DNA of 64,000 nucleotides from Flavobacteriales bacterium 34_180_T64. Its GTDB lineage: Bacteria; Bacteroidota; Bacteroidia; Flavobacteriales; Flavobacteriaceae. Location: contig MAAR01000004.1 in NCBI GenBank assembly GCA_002162765.1, forward strand, positions 310,001 through 374,000. The letters are read 5' to 3'. Below, in pieces: positions 34,116 through 43,068 of this stretch. Position numbers and translations under genes: made by a program. Position 1 is the first letter of the stretch. Every line of letters begins with the position of its first letter. The notes under the pieces were generated by a model. That model ran no database searches. It worked only from the letters and a program-made list of their open reading frames with translations, and was not told where the DNA came from.

Positions 34116-34251
34116 CTACATTGTAGCACATTTATCGATATAATTCGTTTTAGATTGTCGTTCTCAATTTACCACTAATTTAGTAATATCCGAACAAGAA
34201 TAATGTCCGACAGGGTGAAAATTTTGATGTTTCTTAAGAGTTACATCCATG

Positions 34252-35154
34252 TTATATGCGTTTTAAAACCAAATCAACATTAATTAACAGAATACAAAAA
34301 ACGCCGGCAACTATAATGAATTTCAAGATGTTATGAAGCACTAAATATTGCGTTTTGGTCTTCGATCTCCATAATAATATGAGAAACAAAAGCAATAAAG
34401 CAATACTCATATAAAAAAAGACATACATATGTCCAACCTCGAAACGATACAATAGTAAATACGTTGGAATTAAAGTTAATACTGATAAAATGGAAAGCAT
34501 AATTTTGGAAGCTTTCTCACCATATGCAATTGGAATAGTCTTGTAATTTTGAACTAAATCACCCCTTATATTTTCCAAATCTTTAGTGAGCTCTCTCATA
34601 GAAATAATCAAAAACAAAAATACGGCATGTACAAAAATGACGGTTTCGAAATTTTTGTAATACATAAAAATTGCAAAAAACGGTATTATTGTGAGTATAG
34701 CAGAAGTCAAATTGCCCACAAAAGGTAATCGTTTAAGTTTATGAGAATAGAACCAAATTGCAAAAATGTAAACTGAAAAAAATAACACTGCTCTAAACGA
34801 AACATAGCTTGCCATAACAACTGCAGTAAAATTAAGTACAAAATAAAACGAAAGTTTTGTGTTTTGACTCACCAAACGATCAAGCTTGGATTTTTCAGGT
34901 CGATTGATTAAATCTTTTTCCGAATCGTAAAAATTATTGATAATATAACCCCCTGCAATGGCCGCCGAAGAGGCTAATACGAGCATAAATAAATTGATAT
35001 CCAAAACGACGAGCCGTAAGGGTTTATCATATGCTAGAATATAAATAGACGTTAAATATTGTGCAATAACAATAATTAAAATGTTATAGCCTCTAACCAC
35101 AGAAAACATACTAAAAAACTTTAGTAATAGGTGTTTTTGTTTGCGAGAAAACAT
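34252..35154 (-). CDS. UbiA-family prenyltransferase
   Basis: 300 residues with eight to nine helices. The first Asp-rich motif is INNFYDSEKDLINRPEK (near residues 70-86) and the second is MRELTKDLENIRGD (near 186-199). Both bind the prenyl diphosphate through Mg2+. Flavobacterial homologues are annotated as geranylgeranylglycerol-phosphate geranylgeranyltransferase; the acceptor cannot be decided from sequence. It follows the mevalonate kinase gene by 10 bases on the same strand, so isoprenoid supply and transfer are co-transcribed. Confidence 0.85.
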   Translation of the reverse strand: MFSRKQKHLLLKFFSMFSVVRGYNILIIVIAQYLTSIYILAYDKPLRLVVLDINLFMLVLASSAAIAGGYIINNFYDSEKDLINRPEKSKLDRLVSQNTKLSFYFVLNFTAVVMASYVSFRAVLFFSVYIFAIWFYSHKLKRLPFVGNLTSAILTIIPFFAIFMYYKNFETVIFVHAVFLFLIISMRELTKDLENIRGDLVQNYKTIPIAYGEKASKIMLSILSVLTLIPTYLLLYRFEVGHMYVFFYMSIALLLLFLILLWRSKTKTQYLVLHNILKFIIVAGVFCILLINVDLVLKRI

Positions 35155-35164
35155 AAGTGTTCTT

Positions 35165-36094
35165 TTAGAAGTTGTAAACCACTTCTAATTTGTAATCTTT
35201 AAGGGTTTGTTTGGCTTTTTCAATATCTTCGGTGAATCCAAGAATATAACCACCACCACCAGAACCGCAAAGTTTCAAATAGTATTCGTTAGTTTCTATT
35301 CCTTTTCTCCACAGTTCATGAAATTGTTTTGGGATCATAGGTTTAAAATGATTAAGTACCACTTTTGAAAGCTTCTTTGTATTCCCAAACAGAGATTTAA
35401 TATCACCTTTTAAGAAATCGTCCACACAAGCATCAGTATGTTTTATAAACTGATCTTTGAGCATACTTCTAAAACCTTCTTGCTTCATATTTTCCATAAA
35501 AATACGAACCATAGGTGCCGTTTCACCAATAATTCCACTATCTAAAAGAAACACAGCATTTTTACCTTCATTTTTTTGAGAAGGAATACCAGTTGCTTCG
35601 ATATTGTCTTTTGAATTGATTAAAATTGGAATACTTAAATAACTATTTAAGGGGTCTAATCCTGAAGATTTACCATGAAAAAACGATTCCATATCAGAAA
35701 AAATAGCTTTGAGTTTTAACAACTTTTCTCGAGTTAAATTCTCTAAAACTGTAATTTTATTCTGAGCATATTTATCATAAATAGCAGCAACCAAGGCACC
35801 ACTACTACCAACACCATAACCCTGAGGAATTGATGAATCAAAATACATCCCAGAATTAACATCATTCTGCAACTTTTTAAAATCAAACACCACTAAATCA
35901 ACATCAACATCTTGAAGATAAGCAACAAATTGTTTTAGCTTTTTATTTGATTTCATGGCCTCATCAGAAGGATTATCATCCATCTTCAATGCACCATTAT
36001 AGAAATTATAAGGTATTGATAAACCCTTAGAATCTTTAATAATTCCATACTCTCCAAAGAGTAATATTTTTGAATAAAAAAGAGGTCCTTTCAT
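35165..36094 (-). CDS. mevalonate kinase-like GHMP kinase
   Basis: 309 residues. The N-terminus LFYSKILLFGEYGII, the ATP loop PQGYGVGSSGALVAAIYDKY, the GKSSGLDPLNSYL motif with catalytic Asp, and the C-terminal KLCGSGGGGYILGF are the four GHMP marks. Position between mevalonate diphosphate decarboxylase and UbiA supports mevalonate kinase (ATP-dependent 5-phosphorylation). Phosphomevalonate kinase is not seen in the window; another GHMP role is possible but less likely. Confidence 0.85.
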   Translation of the reverse strand: MKGPLFYSKILLFGEYGIIKDSKGLSIPYNFYNGALKMDDNPSDEAMKSNKKLKQFVAYLQDVDVDLVVFDFKKLQNDVNSGMYFDSSIPQGYGVGSSGALVAAIYDKYAQNKITVLENLTREKLLKLKAIFSDMESFFHGKSSGLDPLNSYLSIPILINSKDNIEATGIPSQKNEGKNAVFLLDSGIIGETAPMVRIFMENMKQEGFRSMLKDQFIKHTDACVDDFLKGDIKSLFGNTKKLSKVVLNHFKPMIPKQFHELWRKGIETNEYYLKLCGSGGGGYILGFTEDIEKAKQTLKDYKLEVVYNF

Positions 36095-36099
36095 AAATT

Positions 36100-37185
36100 T
36101 TAAATTGGTAGTTGTTTAGCACCAAATCCAATCCTATCACAAATATAGTGACCGTTTTGGCAATATGCAACTAAATCATTGGCAATGAAATCATAAACTT
36201 GCTCAGCTTCTGGTTCTGGGTACAACACATGTACGTTGGCTCCTGCATCTAGAGTGAAACATACGTGTGACCCTGTTTCTTTTCGATACGCCCAAATTCT
36301 ATTAATAATTTCCAATGTATTTGGTTTCATGAGTATAAAATAAGGCATGCTCGTCATCATCATGGCATGCAATGTTAGCGCTTCACTTTCAACAATTTCA
36401 ATAAAAGACTTAAGGTCGCCTTCTTTAAATACGTTGATAAGCTTAGAAAGGTTTTCATGTGCTTGCTTAAATCGTTCTTGTGCCAACGGATGATTATGCA
36501 TTAGATTATGCCCAACAGTACTACTCACCTGTTTTTCGCCTTTGTCAACAAGCAATATCGTATCGTGATAATTTTTAAAGTTCTCATGAACTTCAAATGG
36601 ATATTTCATGCCGAAGAGATTAGAACTATTAGTAATTTCATTGTGTTCTCCCCAGACTACCAAATCGCCTTCAAGACTTCGGCAAGCGCTCCCTGACCCT
36701 AATCGCGCTAAGAAGGACGCCTTTTGCGTAAACTCAATCTCTGCTAAACTTGGATTTAATTCTTTTTCTATACTCATTAAACACAATGCCAAAGCGCTCA
36801 TACCGGAAGCTGAAGAAGCTATTCCCGAACTATGAGGGAACGTGTTTACTGTTTCAATTTTAAAATGAAACGTCTTCAAAAAAGGCAAATAAGTTTCAAT
36901 CCGTTTAAAGAAGGTTTCAATTTTCGGTTTAAAATCTTCTTTCAATTGCCCATCTAAATAAACTTCAAAATCAAAATTCGAATGATCTTCCTTTGAAGAG
37001 AAACTTAATGTTGTAGTTGTTTTACATGCATCCAAAGTAAAACTCACAGAAGGATTTTCAGGGATTTGATTCCCTCTTTTCCCCCAATATTTTACAAGTG
37101 CAATATTACTTGGCGAAGACCAGGTATAGCGACCACTTTCAATAGCGTTCGAATATTTTAAAGGAATAAATTGTTGTTCAGTCAT
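36100..37185 (-). CDS. mvaD: diphosphomevalonate decarboxylase
   Basis: 361 residues from the ATG at 37185; an upstream ATG at 37239 would add 18 residues that look untranslated. Motifs: WSSPSNIALVKYWGKRG, NPSVSFTLDACKTTT, the ATP loop PHSSGIASSASGMSALALC, and GSACRSLEGDLVVWG near the catalytic Asp/Arg. It converts mevalonate diphosphate to isopentenyl diphosphate. It lies 5 bases before the mevalonate kinase gene. The mevalonate route in place of MEP is usual in Flavobacteriaceae. Confidence 0.92.
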   Translation of the reverse strand: MTEQQFIPLKYSNAIESGRYTWSSPSNIALVKYWGKRGNQIPENPSVSFTLDACKTTTTLSFSSKEDHSNFDFEVYLDGQLKEDFKPKIETFFKRIETYLPFLKTFHFKIETVNTFPHSSGIASSASGMSALALCLMSIEKELNPSLAEIEFTQKASFLARLGSGSACRSLEGDLVVWGEHNEITNSSNLFGMKYPFEVHENFKNYHDTILLVDKGEKQVSSTVGHNLMHNHPLAQERFKQAHENLSKLINVFKEGDLKSFIEIVESEALTLHAMMMTSMPYFILMKPNTLEIINRIWAYRKETGSHVCFTLDAGANVHVLYPEPEAEQVYDFIANDLVAYCQNGHYICDRIGFGAKQLPI

Positions 37186-37276
37186 AGAATTAATTCTCAA
37201 ACAAAGACCGTTTAGAGACAGGTTTTTGTATGTGTTCAAATATCATTTGCTAAAATAAGTAAAATCCAGTGTTCTT

Positions 37277-37813
37277 TTAATTTTCCATGGACATTGCAAG
37301 TAACTTTATCATTGTGTTATAGTTTCTTGAGGTTCCAAATGTTTTCAATTTTCTTTCAAACAAACTCATATTAAATTTAGCTTGACCATAGCCTTTAGCA
37401 CAATAAAAATAGATACAGTCTCTTATAATTTCATAGTATTCGCCTTCATAAACTTTTTCTGAAGCTACTTTCACCAAATCTATATTAGGCACATCATGTA
37501 ACATTGTAAAATAACTGGTCTTCTTTTTTTCTTCTGAAAAGGGGCAATCATCAAAAATTTGTTTCAATTGCGCTCTTGTCTTCACAACAACAGCTACCTC
37601 AAATCCGAATTGGTCGATAATCGACATTTGGATACTATTCTCTAGTTTTTGAAAGTTCACCTCTGAAGATTGAAATATTACATTTCCACTTTGAATATAA
37701 GTTTGCACGTTTTCTAACCCATTTTCAGACAACAATTCACGCAGTTCGGCCATTGGAACTTTTTTATGTCCGCCAACGTTAATTCCCTTCAATAGTGCAA
37801 TGTATGTTTTCAT
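37277..37813 (-). CDS. DUF1697 protein
   Basis: 178 residues starting TYIALLKGINVGGHKKVPMA with VQTYIQSGNVIFQSSE, the clear signature of DUF1697. The function of the family is not known to me. It overlaps the upstream flavoprotein gene by 4 bases (ATGA) and is cytosolic by lack of a signal. It ends about 90 bases before the mvaD start on the same strand. Confidence 0.88.
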   Translation of the reverse strand: MKTYIALLKGINVGGHKKVPMAELRELLSENGLENVQTYIQSGNVIFQSSEVNFQKLENSIQMSIIDQFGFEVAVVVKTRAQLKQIFDDCPFSEEKKKTSYFTMLHDVPNIDLVKVASEKVYEGEYYEIIRDCIYFYCAKGYGQAKFNMSLFERKLKTFGTSRNYNTMIKLLAMSMEN

Positions 37814-39021
37814 TTAGTTACTGATTTAGCCACAATATAGGCACTTGTCCAGGCATTTTGAAAATTAAAACCACCTGTTAGGGCATCTATATTTAATACT
37901 TCACCCGCAAAATACAAATTGTTATGAAGTTTACTTTCAAAAGTCTTAAAATTGACCTCTTTCAAATTAATGCCACCAGCAGTAACAAACTCTTCCTTAA
38001 AAGTACTCTTACCATCGACGTGAAAAATCGCCTTTGAAAGCTGATTTGCCAACGCTTCAAGCTGCGTTTTGTTTAATTCTGCCCAAGTAGATGTACTCTC
38101 TATTTCTGAAGCTAACACTAACTGATGCCATAATCGTTTTGCCAGTTCAAATTGGGAAAATTTAAATACTGTTTTTCGTGCTAAATCATACTTTAAGGTC
38201 TTTAATTCTGCCAAACAATCTTCATAAGATTTGTGTATAAAATTAACTTCAATATCGAACTTATAATCTCTTTTCGCTAACTCTAAAGCGCCGAATGCGG
38301 ATAATTTTAAAATAGCCGGAGCACTCATTCCCCAATGTGTAATTAACAAAGGGCCTTCAGACCAAAGATTTGTTTCTAGAACTTTGACTTCGACATTGGA
38401 AGCCACCACTCCTGGAATAGAAGCAATACGATTATCCTTAATATTAAACGTAAATAATGAAGGAACTGGTTTAGAAATCGTATGATTCAAATCTTCAAGC
38501 ATATGCCACACTTTTGGATTACTCCCTGTTGCTATTATGAGATGCTTAGCACAAAAAACTTCTTGGGATGTTTCTAAATACCATTGCTCAGATTTATTTT
38601 GAATTGATTTTACGGAGTGATTATAGTTAATTTCCACGTCGTGTTTACCGGCTTCGTTCAAGAAACAATCAATAATAGTTTGCGATGAATTTGAAATAGG
38701 AAACATTCTCCCATCGTCTTCAATTTTTAAATCTACACCACGATTTTCAAACCATTCTATGGTATCACCAGTCATGAACTTATGAAAAGGGCCTAACAAC
38801 TCCTTTTCTCCACGTGGATAATTTTGTGCAAGTTCCGAAGGTATAAATTCGGCATGCGTAACATTGCAACGTCCACCGCCAGAAACTTTAACTTTTGTTA
38901 ATCCTTCCTTTCCACGTTCTAAAATAGCTACTTTAAAATCTGGTCGTTGTTCTGCAATGTTGATGGCTGCAAAAAATCCCGCAGCTCCGCCTCCAATAAT
39001 AATAACATCTTTTTGTTTCAT
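37810..39021 (-). CDS. HI0933/BaiN-type NAD(P)/FAD-dependent flavoprotein
   Basis: 403 residues. FAD motif VIIIGGGAAGFFAAINIAE, the family signature KVSGGGRCNVTHAE, HLIIATGSNPK, and the C-terminal NLYFAGEVLNIDALTGGFNF followed by QNAW. This family includes flavin-dependent enzymes acting on steroid-like alkenes (BaiN), but most members are uncharacterised. It is coupled to the DUF1697 gene by ATGA. Confidence 0.9.
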   Translation of the reverse strand: MKQKDVIIIGGGAAGFFAAINIAEQRPDFKVAILERGKEGLTKVKVSGGGRCNVTHAEFIPSELAQNYPRGEKELLGPFHKFMTGDTIEWFENRGVDLKIEDDGRMFPISNSSQTIIDCFLNEAGKHDVEINYNHSVKSIQNKSEQWYLETSQEVFCAKHLIIATGSNPKVWHMLEDLNHTISKPVPSLFTFNIKDNRIASIPGVVASNVEVKVLETNLWSEGPLLITHWGMSAPAILKLSAFGALELAKRDYKFDIEVNFIHKSYEDCLAELKTLKYDLARKTVFKFSQFELAKRLWHQLVLASEIESTSTWAELNKTQLEALANQLSKAIFHVDGKSTFKEEFVTAGGINLKEVNFKTFESKLHNNLYFAGEVLNIDALTGGFNFQNAWTSAYIVAKSVTK

Positions 39022-39104
39022 ACTCTATCTGGCACATCTTTTATTCATAATTATTTCAATACCCAAAATATCTCTGTAAATTTAGCATTATTAACAAAAG
39101 TGTT

Positions 39105-39953
39105 ATGAATAAAATTTGGTTTATCTTTTTTTTAATCCTTTACAACTGTAACCCGAATACAGAAAATTTCAAAGTCATTGCAGATTTATCAAAATCATTA
39201 AAGGAAGTTTCGGGAATGGAAAAAACATCTAAATCAGAAATGATATGGATGGTAAATGATGCCGGAAACTCACCTAAATTATTTGGTGTTAATTCGAAAG
39301 GAAAAATCAAGAAAGTGCTCAATATAAATGCAAAAAATAACGACTGGGAAGATTTAACCTCTGACCCTCAAGGCAATTTATACATTGGGGATTTTGGCAA
39401 TAATTTAAGTAATCGAACTAATTTAGCAGTATTAAAAGTTAAGCAGTCAGATTTAAAATCGGATAGTTTAGTTAATATTGAGCGCATTTCATTTAGATAC
39501 CCTAGTCAGATTAAAATACCTTCCAAGAAAAAGAATCGCTATTTTGACTGTGAAGCCTTTTTCTTTTTTAATGATAGTTTGTTCCTATTTACAAAAAGCA
39601 GAGTAAAAACTGATTTTGGAACAACCAGTTTATATAAAATACCTGCGAAACAAGGACAGCATATTGCCGAATATGTTGATAGTTTCACATCCTGTCCCAA
39701 AATGAAATGCTGGATCACCTCAGCAGATATAAGCGACGATGGCAAAACTGCAGCACTACTGAGCCCGAAATCAGTTTGGCTATTTACCAACTTTAGTTCT
39801 GGTAATTTTTTAAATGGAAACACTAAAGAAATCCCTTTAAGACATAATTCTCAATTAGAAAGCATCTTTTTTAAAGATAAAGAAACGCTTTATTTAAGTG
39901 ATGAAAAAGCACATGGCGAAGGCGGAAACCTCTATGCTCTTAAACTCGACTGA
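39105..39953 (+). CDS. lipoprotein with beta-propeller-like repeats, unknown function
   Basis: 282 residues. Lipobox FFLILYNCN. The rest contains blade-like repeats: EVSGMEKTSKSEMIWMVND, DWEDLTSDPQGNLYIGDFGN, KMKCWITSADISDDGKTAAL, SIFFKDKETLYLSDE. This pattern resembles SdiA-regulated or TolB-like propeller proteins found in Bacteroidota. It probably faces the periplasm. It converges with and overlaps the PsiE-like gene by 22 bases. No partner is visible. Confidence 0.7.
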   Translation: MNKIWFIFFLILYNCNPNTENFKVIADLSKSLKEVSGMEKTSKSEMIWMVNDAGNSPKLFGVNSKGKIKKVLNINAKNNDWEDLTSDPQGNLYIGDFGNNLSNRTNLAVLKVKQSDLKSDSLVNIERISFRYPSQIKIPSKKKNRYFDCEAFFFFNDSLFLFTKSRVKTDFGTTSLYKIPAKQGQHIAEYVDSFTSCPKMKCWITSADISDDGKTAALLSPKSVWLFTNFSSGNFLNGNTKEIPLRHNSQLESIFFKDKETLYLSDEKAHGEGGNLYALKLD

Positions 39954-40387
39954 CGCTTAATTCCCATTCCTTTTTTAATTAAATAATAGCCTAGAGACAA
40001 CACAATAATTAAAGAGCTTATTCCTATTATCGTTAATGGATTTAACGCTTTAAAATCTAAATCAATGACATGTCTAGAGATACCAATTAGCGCCACAAGC
40101 AAAACAATTTCTACATGAACAACATCTTCCTTCAAATACATTTTAACAGTATGGACCAACTCAACACCAATTAAGACCATCATAAAACCACCAAATATTT
40201 TGTGTAAATGAGTCAGTATATTATTCTCAGTAAAGGAATTTTGATATTGCGATGTGATGCCTTTAAATAGTAATCCTAGAAAAACGATACTAGAATATAA
40301 AACGACGAAAAGTAATGAGAATAATAAAATAGAAATGATGACTTTTTCAATGCATTCGACGATTCCAATTAAGAAATTTTTATTCAT
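39932..40387 (-). CDS. PsiE-family membrane protein
   Basis: 151 residues from the ATG at 40387, which starts 1 base after the preceding stop; an upstream ATG at 40414 would overlap that gene. Four helices are visible (VIISILLFSLLFVVLYSSIV, MVLIGVELVHTVKMYL, VEIVLLVALIGISRHVIDL, IIGISSLIIVLSLGYYLI). The central ELVHTV and RHVIDLD motifs match the PsiE family (phosphate-starvation-inducible in E. coli). It is the second gene of a unit that starts at the LytTR-type promoter at 40847. Confidence 0.8.
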   Translation of the reverse strand: MNKNFLIGIVECIEKVIISILLFSLLFVVLYSSIVFLGLLFKGITSQYQNSFTENNILTHLHKIFGGFMMVLIGVELVHTVKMYLKEDVVHVEIVLLVALIGISRHVIDLDFKALNPLTIIGISSLIIVLSLGYYLIKKGMGIKRQSSLRA

Positions 40388-40388
40388 A

Positions 40389-40823
40389 CTAGATCGTTTC
40401 AATTTGAACTTCATTTATTTTAAGCATCACAATTTCACAAAGCACATCCATCATTCCTAAATGAACTGTATATTGTTCATCACTAAGTCTAGGCTGAACA
40501 CTTGAGTTAATCATGTCAAAATTCAATTGTACTTTTTCGATAATTTCGTCCTGTGTAAAATCCTGATCCATATCGTCCAATCTCATCATTTTGTTCATGT
40601 ATAAAACAATAATCCCGTGATAAAGGTTGTCTTCATCATCACTAAGTTGCATGCTTTCAGTTTTATGATAAAACCAAATTTGAAGTTCATTTCTTTCGTC
40701 AGAAGAGAACATTTCTACTCTATTTTTTTGACGTTCAATTTTTAAATCATTTGAACTTTGAGAATTTACATTGAAAGAAGTGAATACTAAAATAATTACG
40801 AGTACTGATTTTAATGTTTTCAT
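40389..40823 (-). CDS. small exported protein of unknown function
   Basis: 144 residues: signal peptide (MKTLKSVLVIILVFTSFNVN) and a helical, acidic, Met-rich mature part (DEDNLYHGIIVLYMNKMMRL, LGMMDVLCEIVMLKINEVQ). No family recognised. It is the first gene behind the promoter with 21-base repeats at 40847-40919 and precedes the PsiE-like gene by 1 base. Its promoter architecture is shared with three others in 42938-47430, so it is probably a target of the adjacent LytTR response regulator. Confidence 0.7.
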   Translation of the reverse strand: MKTLKSVLVIILVFTSFNVNSQSSNDLKIERQKNRVEMFSSDERNELQIWFYHKTESMQLSDDEDNLYHGIIVLYMNKMMRLDDMDQDFTQDEIIEKVQLNFDMINSSVQPRLSDEQYTVHLGMMDVLCEIVMLKINEVQIETI

Positions 40824-40846
40824 GATATATGTTTTTAATTATACAT

Positions 40847-40919
40847 CAAAAATACACTGATACAAAGCCTTTTCAGAAGCAAATAAAGTGAACCGACCTA
40901 TTATTAAAGTGAAATGTCC
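40847..40919 (-). promoter_or_regulatory. LytTR-type regulated promoter I
   Basis: The minus-strand -7 box TATTTTTG occupies 40854-40847. Tandem repeats, given on the plus strand, are GTGAACCGACC (40888-40898) and GTGAAATGTCC (40909-40919), 21 bases apart, with a weaker CTGAAATAAAT at 40930. The nearest repeat starts 34 bases from the box edge. Start of transcription near 40840, 17 bases before the ATG at 40823. Confidence 0.7.
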
Positions 40920-40955
40920 TAAATTGAAACTGAAATAAATATTACAATTCTAAAA

Positions 40956-41717
40956 CTATGAATTCATCCAGTTTTTAATTTCAGAAGCTTTGGCTTTACT
41001 TGCTACTATACGTTCTGAGAAAGGTGGGTTGACGTTTATAATAAGCTTGCCATTAAAATAGAATTTGATATTTGTTATTGCATTTCTGTTGATAACGAAT
41101 TGTCTATTGACGCGATGAAATGTATTTGGGTCTATTTCGCTTTCAATATCTTCTAACTTTTTATCAATAACATATGACTTGTTTAACAACGTAGTTGCTT
41201 TTACGATTCCTGTTTCAATATAAAAATAGGCAATATCATCAGTTTTAATAGGTAATAATTCGTCTCTCTGATGAATTAAATAAGTAGTTTTATATGATTT
41301 GCTTTTTGTCTGTAGTAATTGCATCATTCCTTCTAGTTGAGAATTCATTTGCAATTTTTCTTTCGGTGTGCTTTTAAACTTATCAATAGCATCACTCAAC
41401 TCGTCTTCATTTATTGGTTTTAACAAGTAGTCGATACTATTCACTTTGAATGCTTTTATGGCATATTGATCATAAGCAGTCGTGAAAATAACAGGTATAT
41501 TCATGGACACCTGATCAAAGATCTCAAACGAAATACCATCAGCTAAATGAATATCCATAAACACAAGTTCCGCTTCATTTGGTTTTGAAAAGTAATCCAC
41601 AGAAGATTTAACAGAATCTAATACCTTTAAAATCTCAATATTTGAATCAATAGTGTGGATTAAGTATTTAAGATTTTCACTTGCAGCAATTTCGTCTTCA
41701 ATAATAGCAACTTTCAT
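40956..41717 (-). CDS. LytTR-family response regulator
   Basis: 253 residues. Receiver domain (1-120) with acidic pocket EDE at 7-9, phosphoacceptor Asp55 in LVFMDIHLADG, Thr in VIFTTAYDQ and Lys in YLLKPI. The C-terminal LytTR DNA-binding domain (~145-253) has DDIAYFYIETGIVKA, FHRVNRQFVINRNAI and NPPFSERIVASK. LytTR proteins bind pairs of direct repeats about 21 bases apart, which is what four nearby promoters show. It follows the histidine kinase gene by 5 bases. Confidence 0.93.
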   Translation of the reverse strand: MKVAIIEDEIAASENLKYLIHTIDSNIEILKVLDSVKSSVDYFSKPNEAELVFMDIHLADGISFEIFDQVSMNIPVIFTTAYDQYAIKAFKVNSIDYLLKPINEDELSDAIDKFKSTPKEKLQMNSQLEGMMQLLQTKSKSYKTTYLIHQRDELLPIKTDDIAYFYIETGIVKATTLLNKSYVIDKKLEDIESEIDPNTFHRVNRQFVINRNAITNIKFYFNGKLIINVNPPFSERIVASKAKASEIKNWMNS

Positions 41718-41722
41718 AGTCT

Positions 41723-42793
41723 CTAATTTAATGGGAGTTTTACCTTAAATATATTCTCAGCATTGCTAATAATGATGTTTTGATTTTTAAGCATCATATA
41801 ACGTTTATCCAAATTCACCAATCCATTCCCCGTACTATCCACAAATGTTGTTCTTAGTCGAATGACATTTTCTACAACAATGGCATTTTTTTCATAGTAA
41901 ACCTTAACTAGTAATGGATTACTTTCAGAAATCTCGTTATGCTTCACCGCATTTTCAACTAGTAATTGAAGTGCTAAAGCGGGAATTTTTTCAGTCATAA
42001 ACTCGCTATCAATTGAAATTTCAATTTTAAAACGATCTCTGTATCTCGTATTAATCAAGTAAATGTAACTCTCTAAGAATTTTAGCTCTTCTTCAATTGT
42101 CACCAAATCTTGACTTCTGCTTTGTAAAATATATCGATACATGAATGAGAGCTTATTCACAAAAGTTGTCGCTGGCTTATTATCGCGTATGAGTGAGTTT
42201 AATGAATTCAATGAATTGAACAAAAAGTGAGGATTGATTTGATTTTTTAAAGCCTCTAACTCATTCAATAAACTTTGCTGTTTTAAAAGTTCCTTTTCTA
42301 CGATATCCTCTTGATGAATGATTTGAAATCTAAGAATTCTAGACACGAAAACAAGAATAAACAAAACAACGAAATATACAAAATACAACAAGCCAATTTC
42401 ATTATTCAACATCACTATTCCTGTAATGCAGTCATAGATGGAAACAAAAAGATTCACAGCAGAAAAAAATAAAGTCGCATTCAAAAAAAGGGTAAGACTA
42501 ATTCTTAAAAATTTAGATCTATTGGAAAACGCATACTTCCAATTCGTATTATATTGAAGAACCAACCAAGAGAAGATGAATAAAAAAATAAATCTAATTA
42601 GTATATCCTTAACCGATGCTGTAGTAAATGAATCGGAAAGTCTGTCTACAATATCAAATAATGATAATACACGTGGTAAGGTGATTAAACCCGATACGAG
42701 TAATGCAATTCCAATAATTAGTGAGTGCCTTACTTTTTTAAAACCCAAAGTAAATAAGTTTTTTGATGATTTATGTGTTGCTAATTTAGCCAA
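41723..42793 (-). CDS. LytS-type sensor histidine kinase (YehU family)
   Basis: 356 residues: four helices in ~20-155, a short coiled coil (KELLKQQSLLNELEALKNQ), then the His_kinase domain with QINPHFLFNSLNSLNSLIRD and an ATPase region (ALQLLVENAVKHNEIS, GNGLVNLDKRY). It should phosphorylate the LytTR regulator encoded 5 bases downstream. The frame begins at a TTG (42793-42791); I see no ATG in a sensible place, so TTG is likely the start. A minus-strand terminator at 42863-42828 lies in its leader. Confidence 0.9.
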   Translation of the reverse strand: MAKLATHKSSKNLFTLGFKKVRHSLIIGIALLVSGLITLPRVLSLFDIVDRLSDSFTTASVKDILIRFIFLFIFSWLVLQYNTNWKYAFSNRSKFLRISLTLFLNATLFFSAVNLFVSIYDCITGIVMLNNEIGLLYFVYFVVLFILVFVSRILRFQIIHQEDIVEKELLKQQSLLNELEALKNQINPHFLFNSLNSLNSLIRDNKPATTFVNKLSFMYRYILQSRSQDLVTIEEELKFLESYIYLINTRYRDRFKIEISIDSEFMTEKIPALALQLLVENAVKHNEISESNPLLVKVYYEKNAIVVENVIRLRTTFVDSTGNGLVNLDKRYMMLKNQNIIISNAENIFKVKLPLN

Positions 42794-42827
42794 AGTTAGT
42801 CTTTTTAATATGAATTAAATCTTACTT

Positions 42828-42863
42828 AAAAAAAGAGACTGCCAAACCAAAAAAGACAGTCTC
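42828..42863 (-). terminator. minus-strand intrinsic terminator in the kinase leader
   Basis: On the minus strand GAGACTGTC pairs with GGCAGTCTC across an 11-base loop (9 pairs, one G.U), followed by seven T. On the plus strand one pair is lost and no T run follows, so it acts on minus-strand transcripts. Confidence 0.8.
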
Positions 42864-42931
42864 AAAACTTTAATTGCTATTAATCCTTGGTTTAGTATCT
42901 TTAATCTTGGTATAGCTATTATCACTTATTT
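42828..42931 (-). ncRNA. predicted ~100-nt leader RNA or sRNA before the kinase gene
   Basis: A transcript from promoter II (start about 42931) would run to the terminator at 42828, about 104 nt. It contains no ATG. It has two copies of an ACCAAG(G)ATTAA motif before the terminator stem. It may be a free small RNA or an attenuated leader of the kinase-regulator operon, whose TTG start lies 35 bases beyond. Expression is not proven. Confidence 0.5.
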
Positions 42932-42937
42932 CTTATA

Positions 42938-43032
42938 CAAATGTAACCTGAAGCATTGCACTTTGCGAACAGTTTAATGGTGAATTGACCTTAATTAGAG
43001 GTGAATTGACTTTCAACCGTTGTGAAATTTTA
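42938..43032 (-). promoter_or_regulatory. LytTR-type regulated promoter II
   Basis: Minus-strand -7 box TACATTTG at 42945-42938. Repeats on the plus strand are GTGAATTGACC (42980), GTGAATTGACT (43001) and a weaker GTGAAATTTTA (43022), all 21 bases apart. The nearest starts 35 bases from the box edge, as in promoters III and IV. It faces the predicted RNA and the kinase gene, suggesting autoregulation. Confidence 0.7.
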
Positions 43033-43068
43033 TATCTTTACTTTATAAATACTTTTAGTTATAAAATC

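Noticed and set aside
42979-43040. Repeats of site II as operators of the plus-strand lipoprotein and cyclase genes
   Set aside because: The only plus-strand box is TATCTTTA (no final G) and its spacing differs from the other sites. On the minus strand the repeats lie 35 bases from a perfect TACATTTG box, as at sites III and IV.
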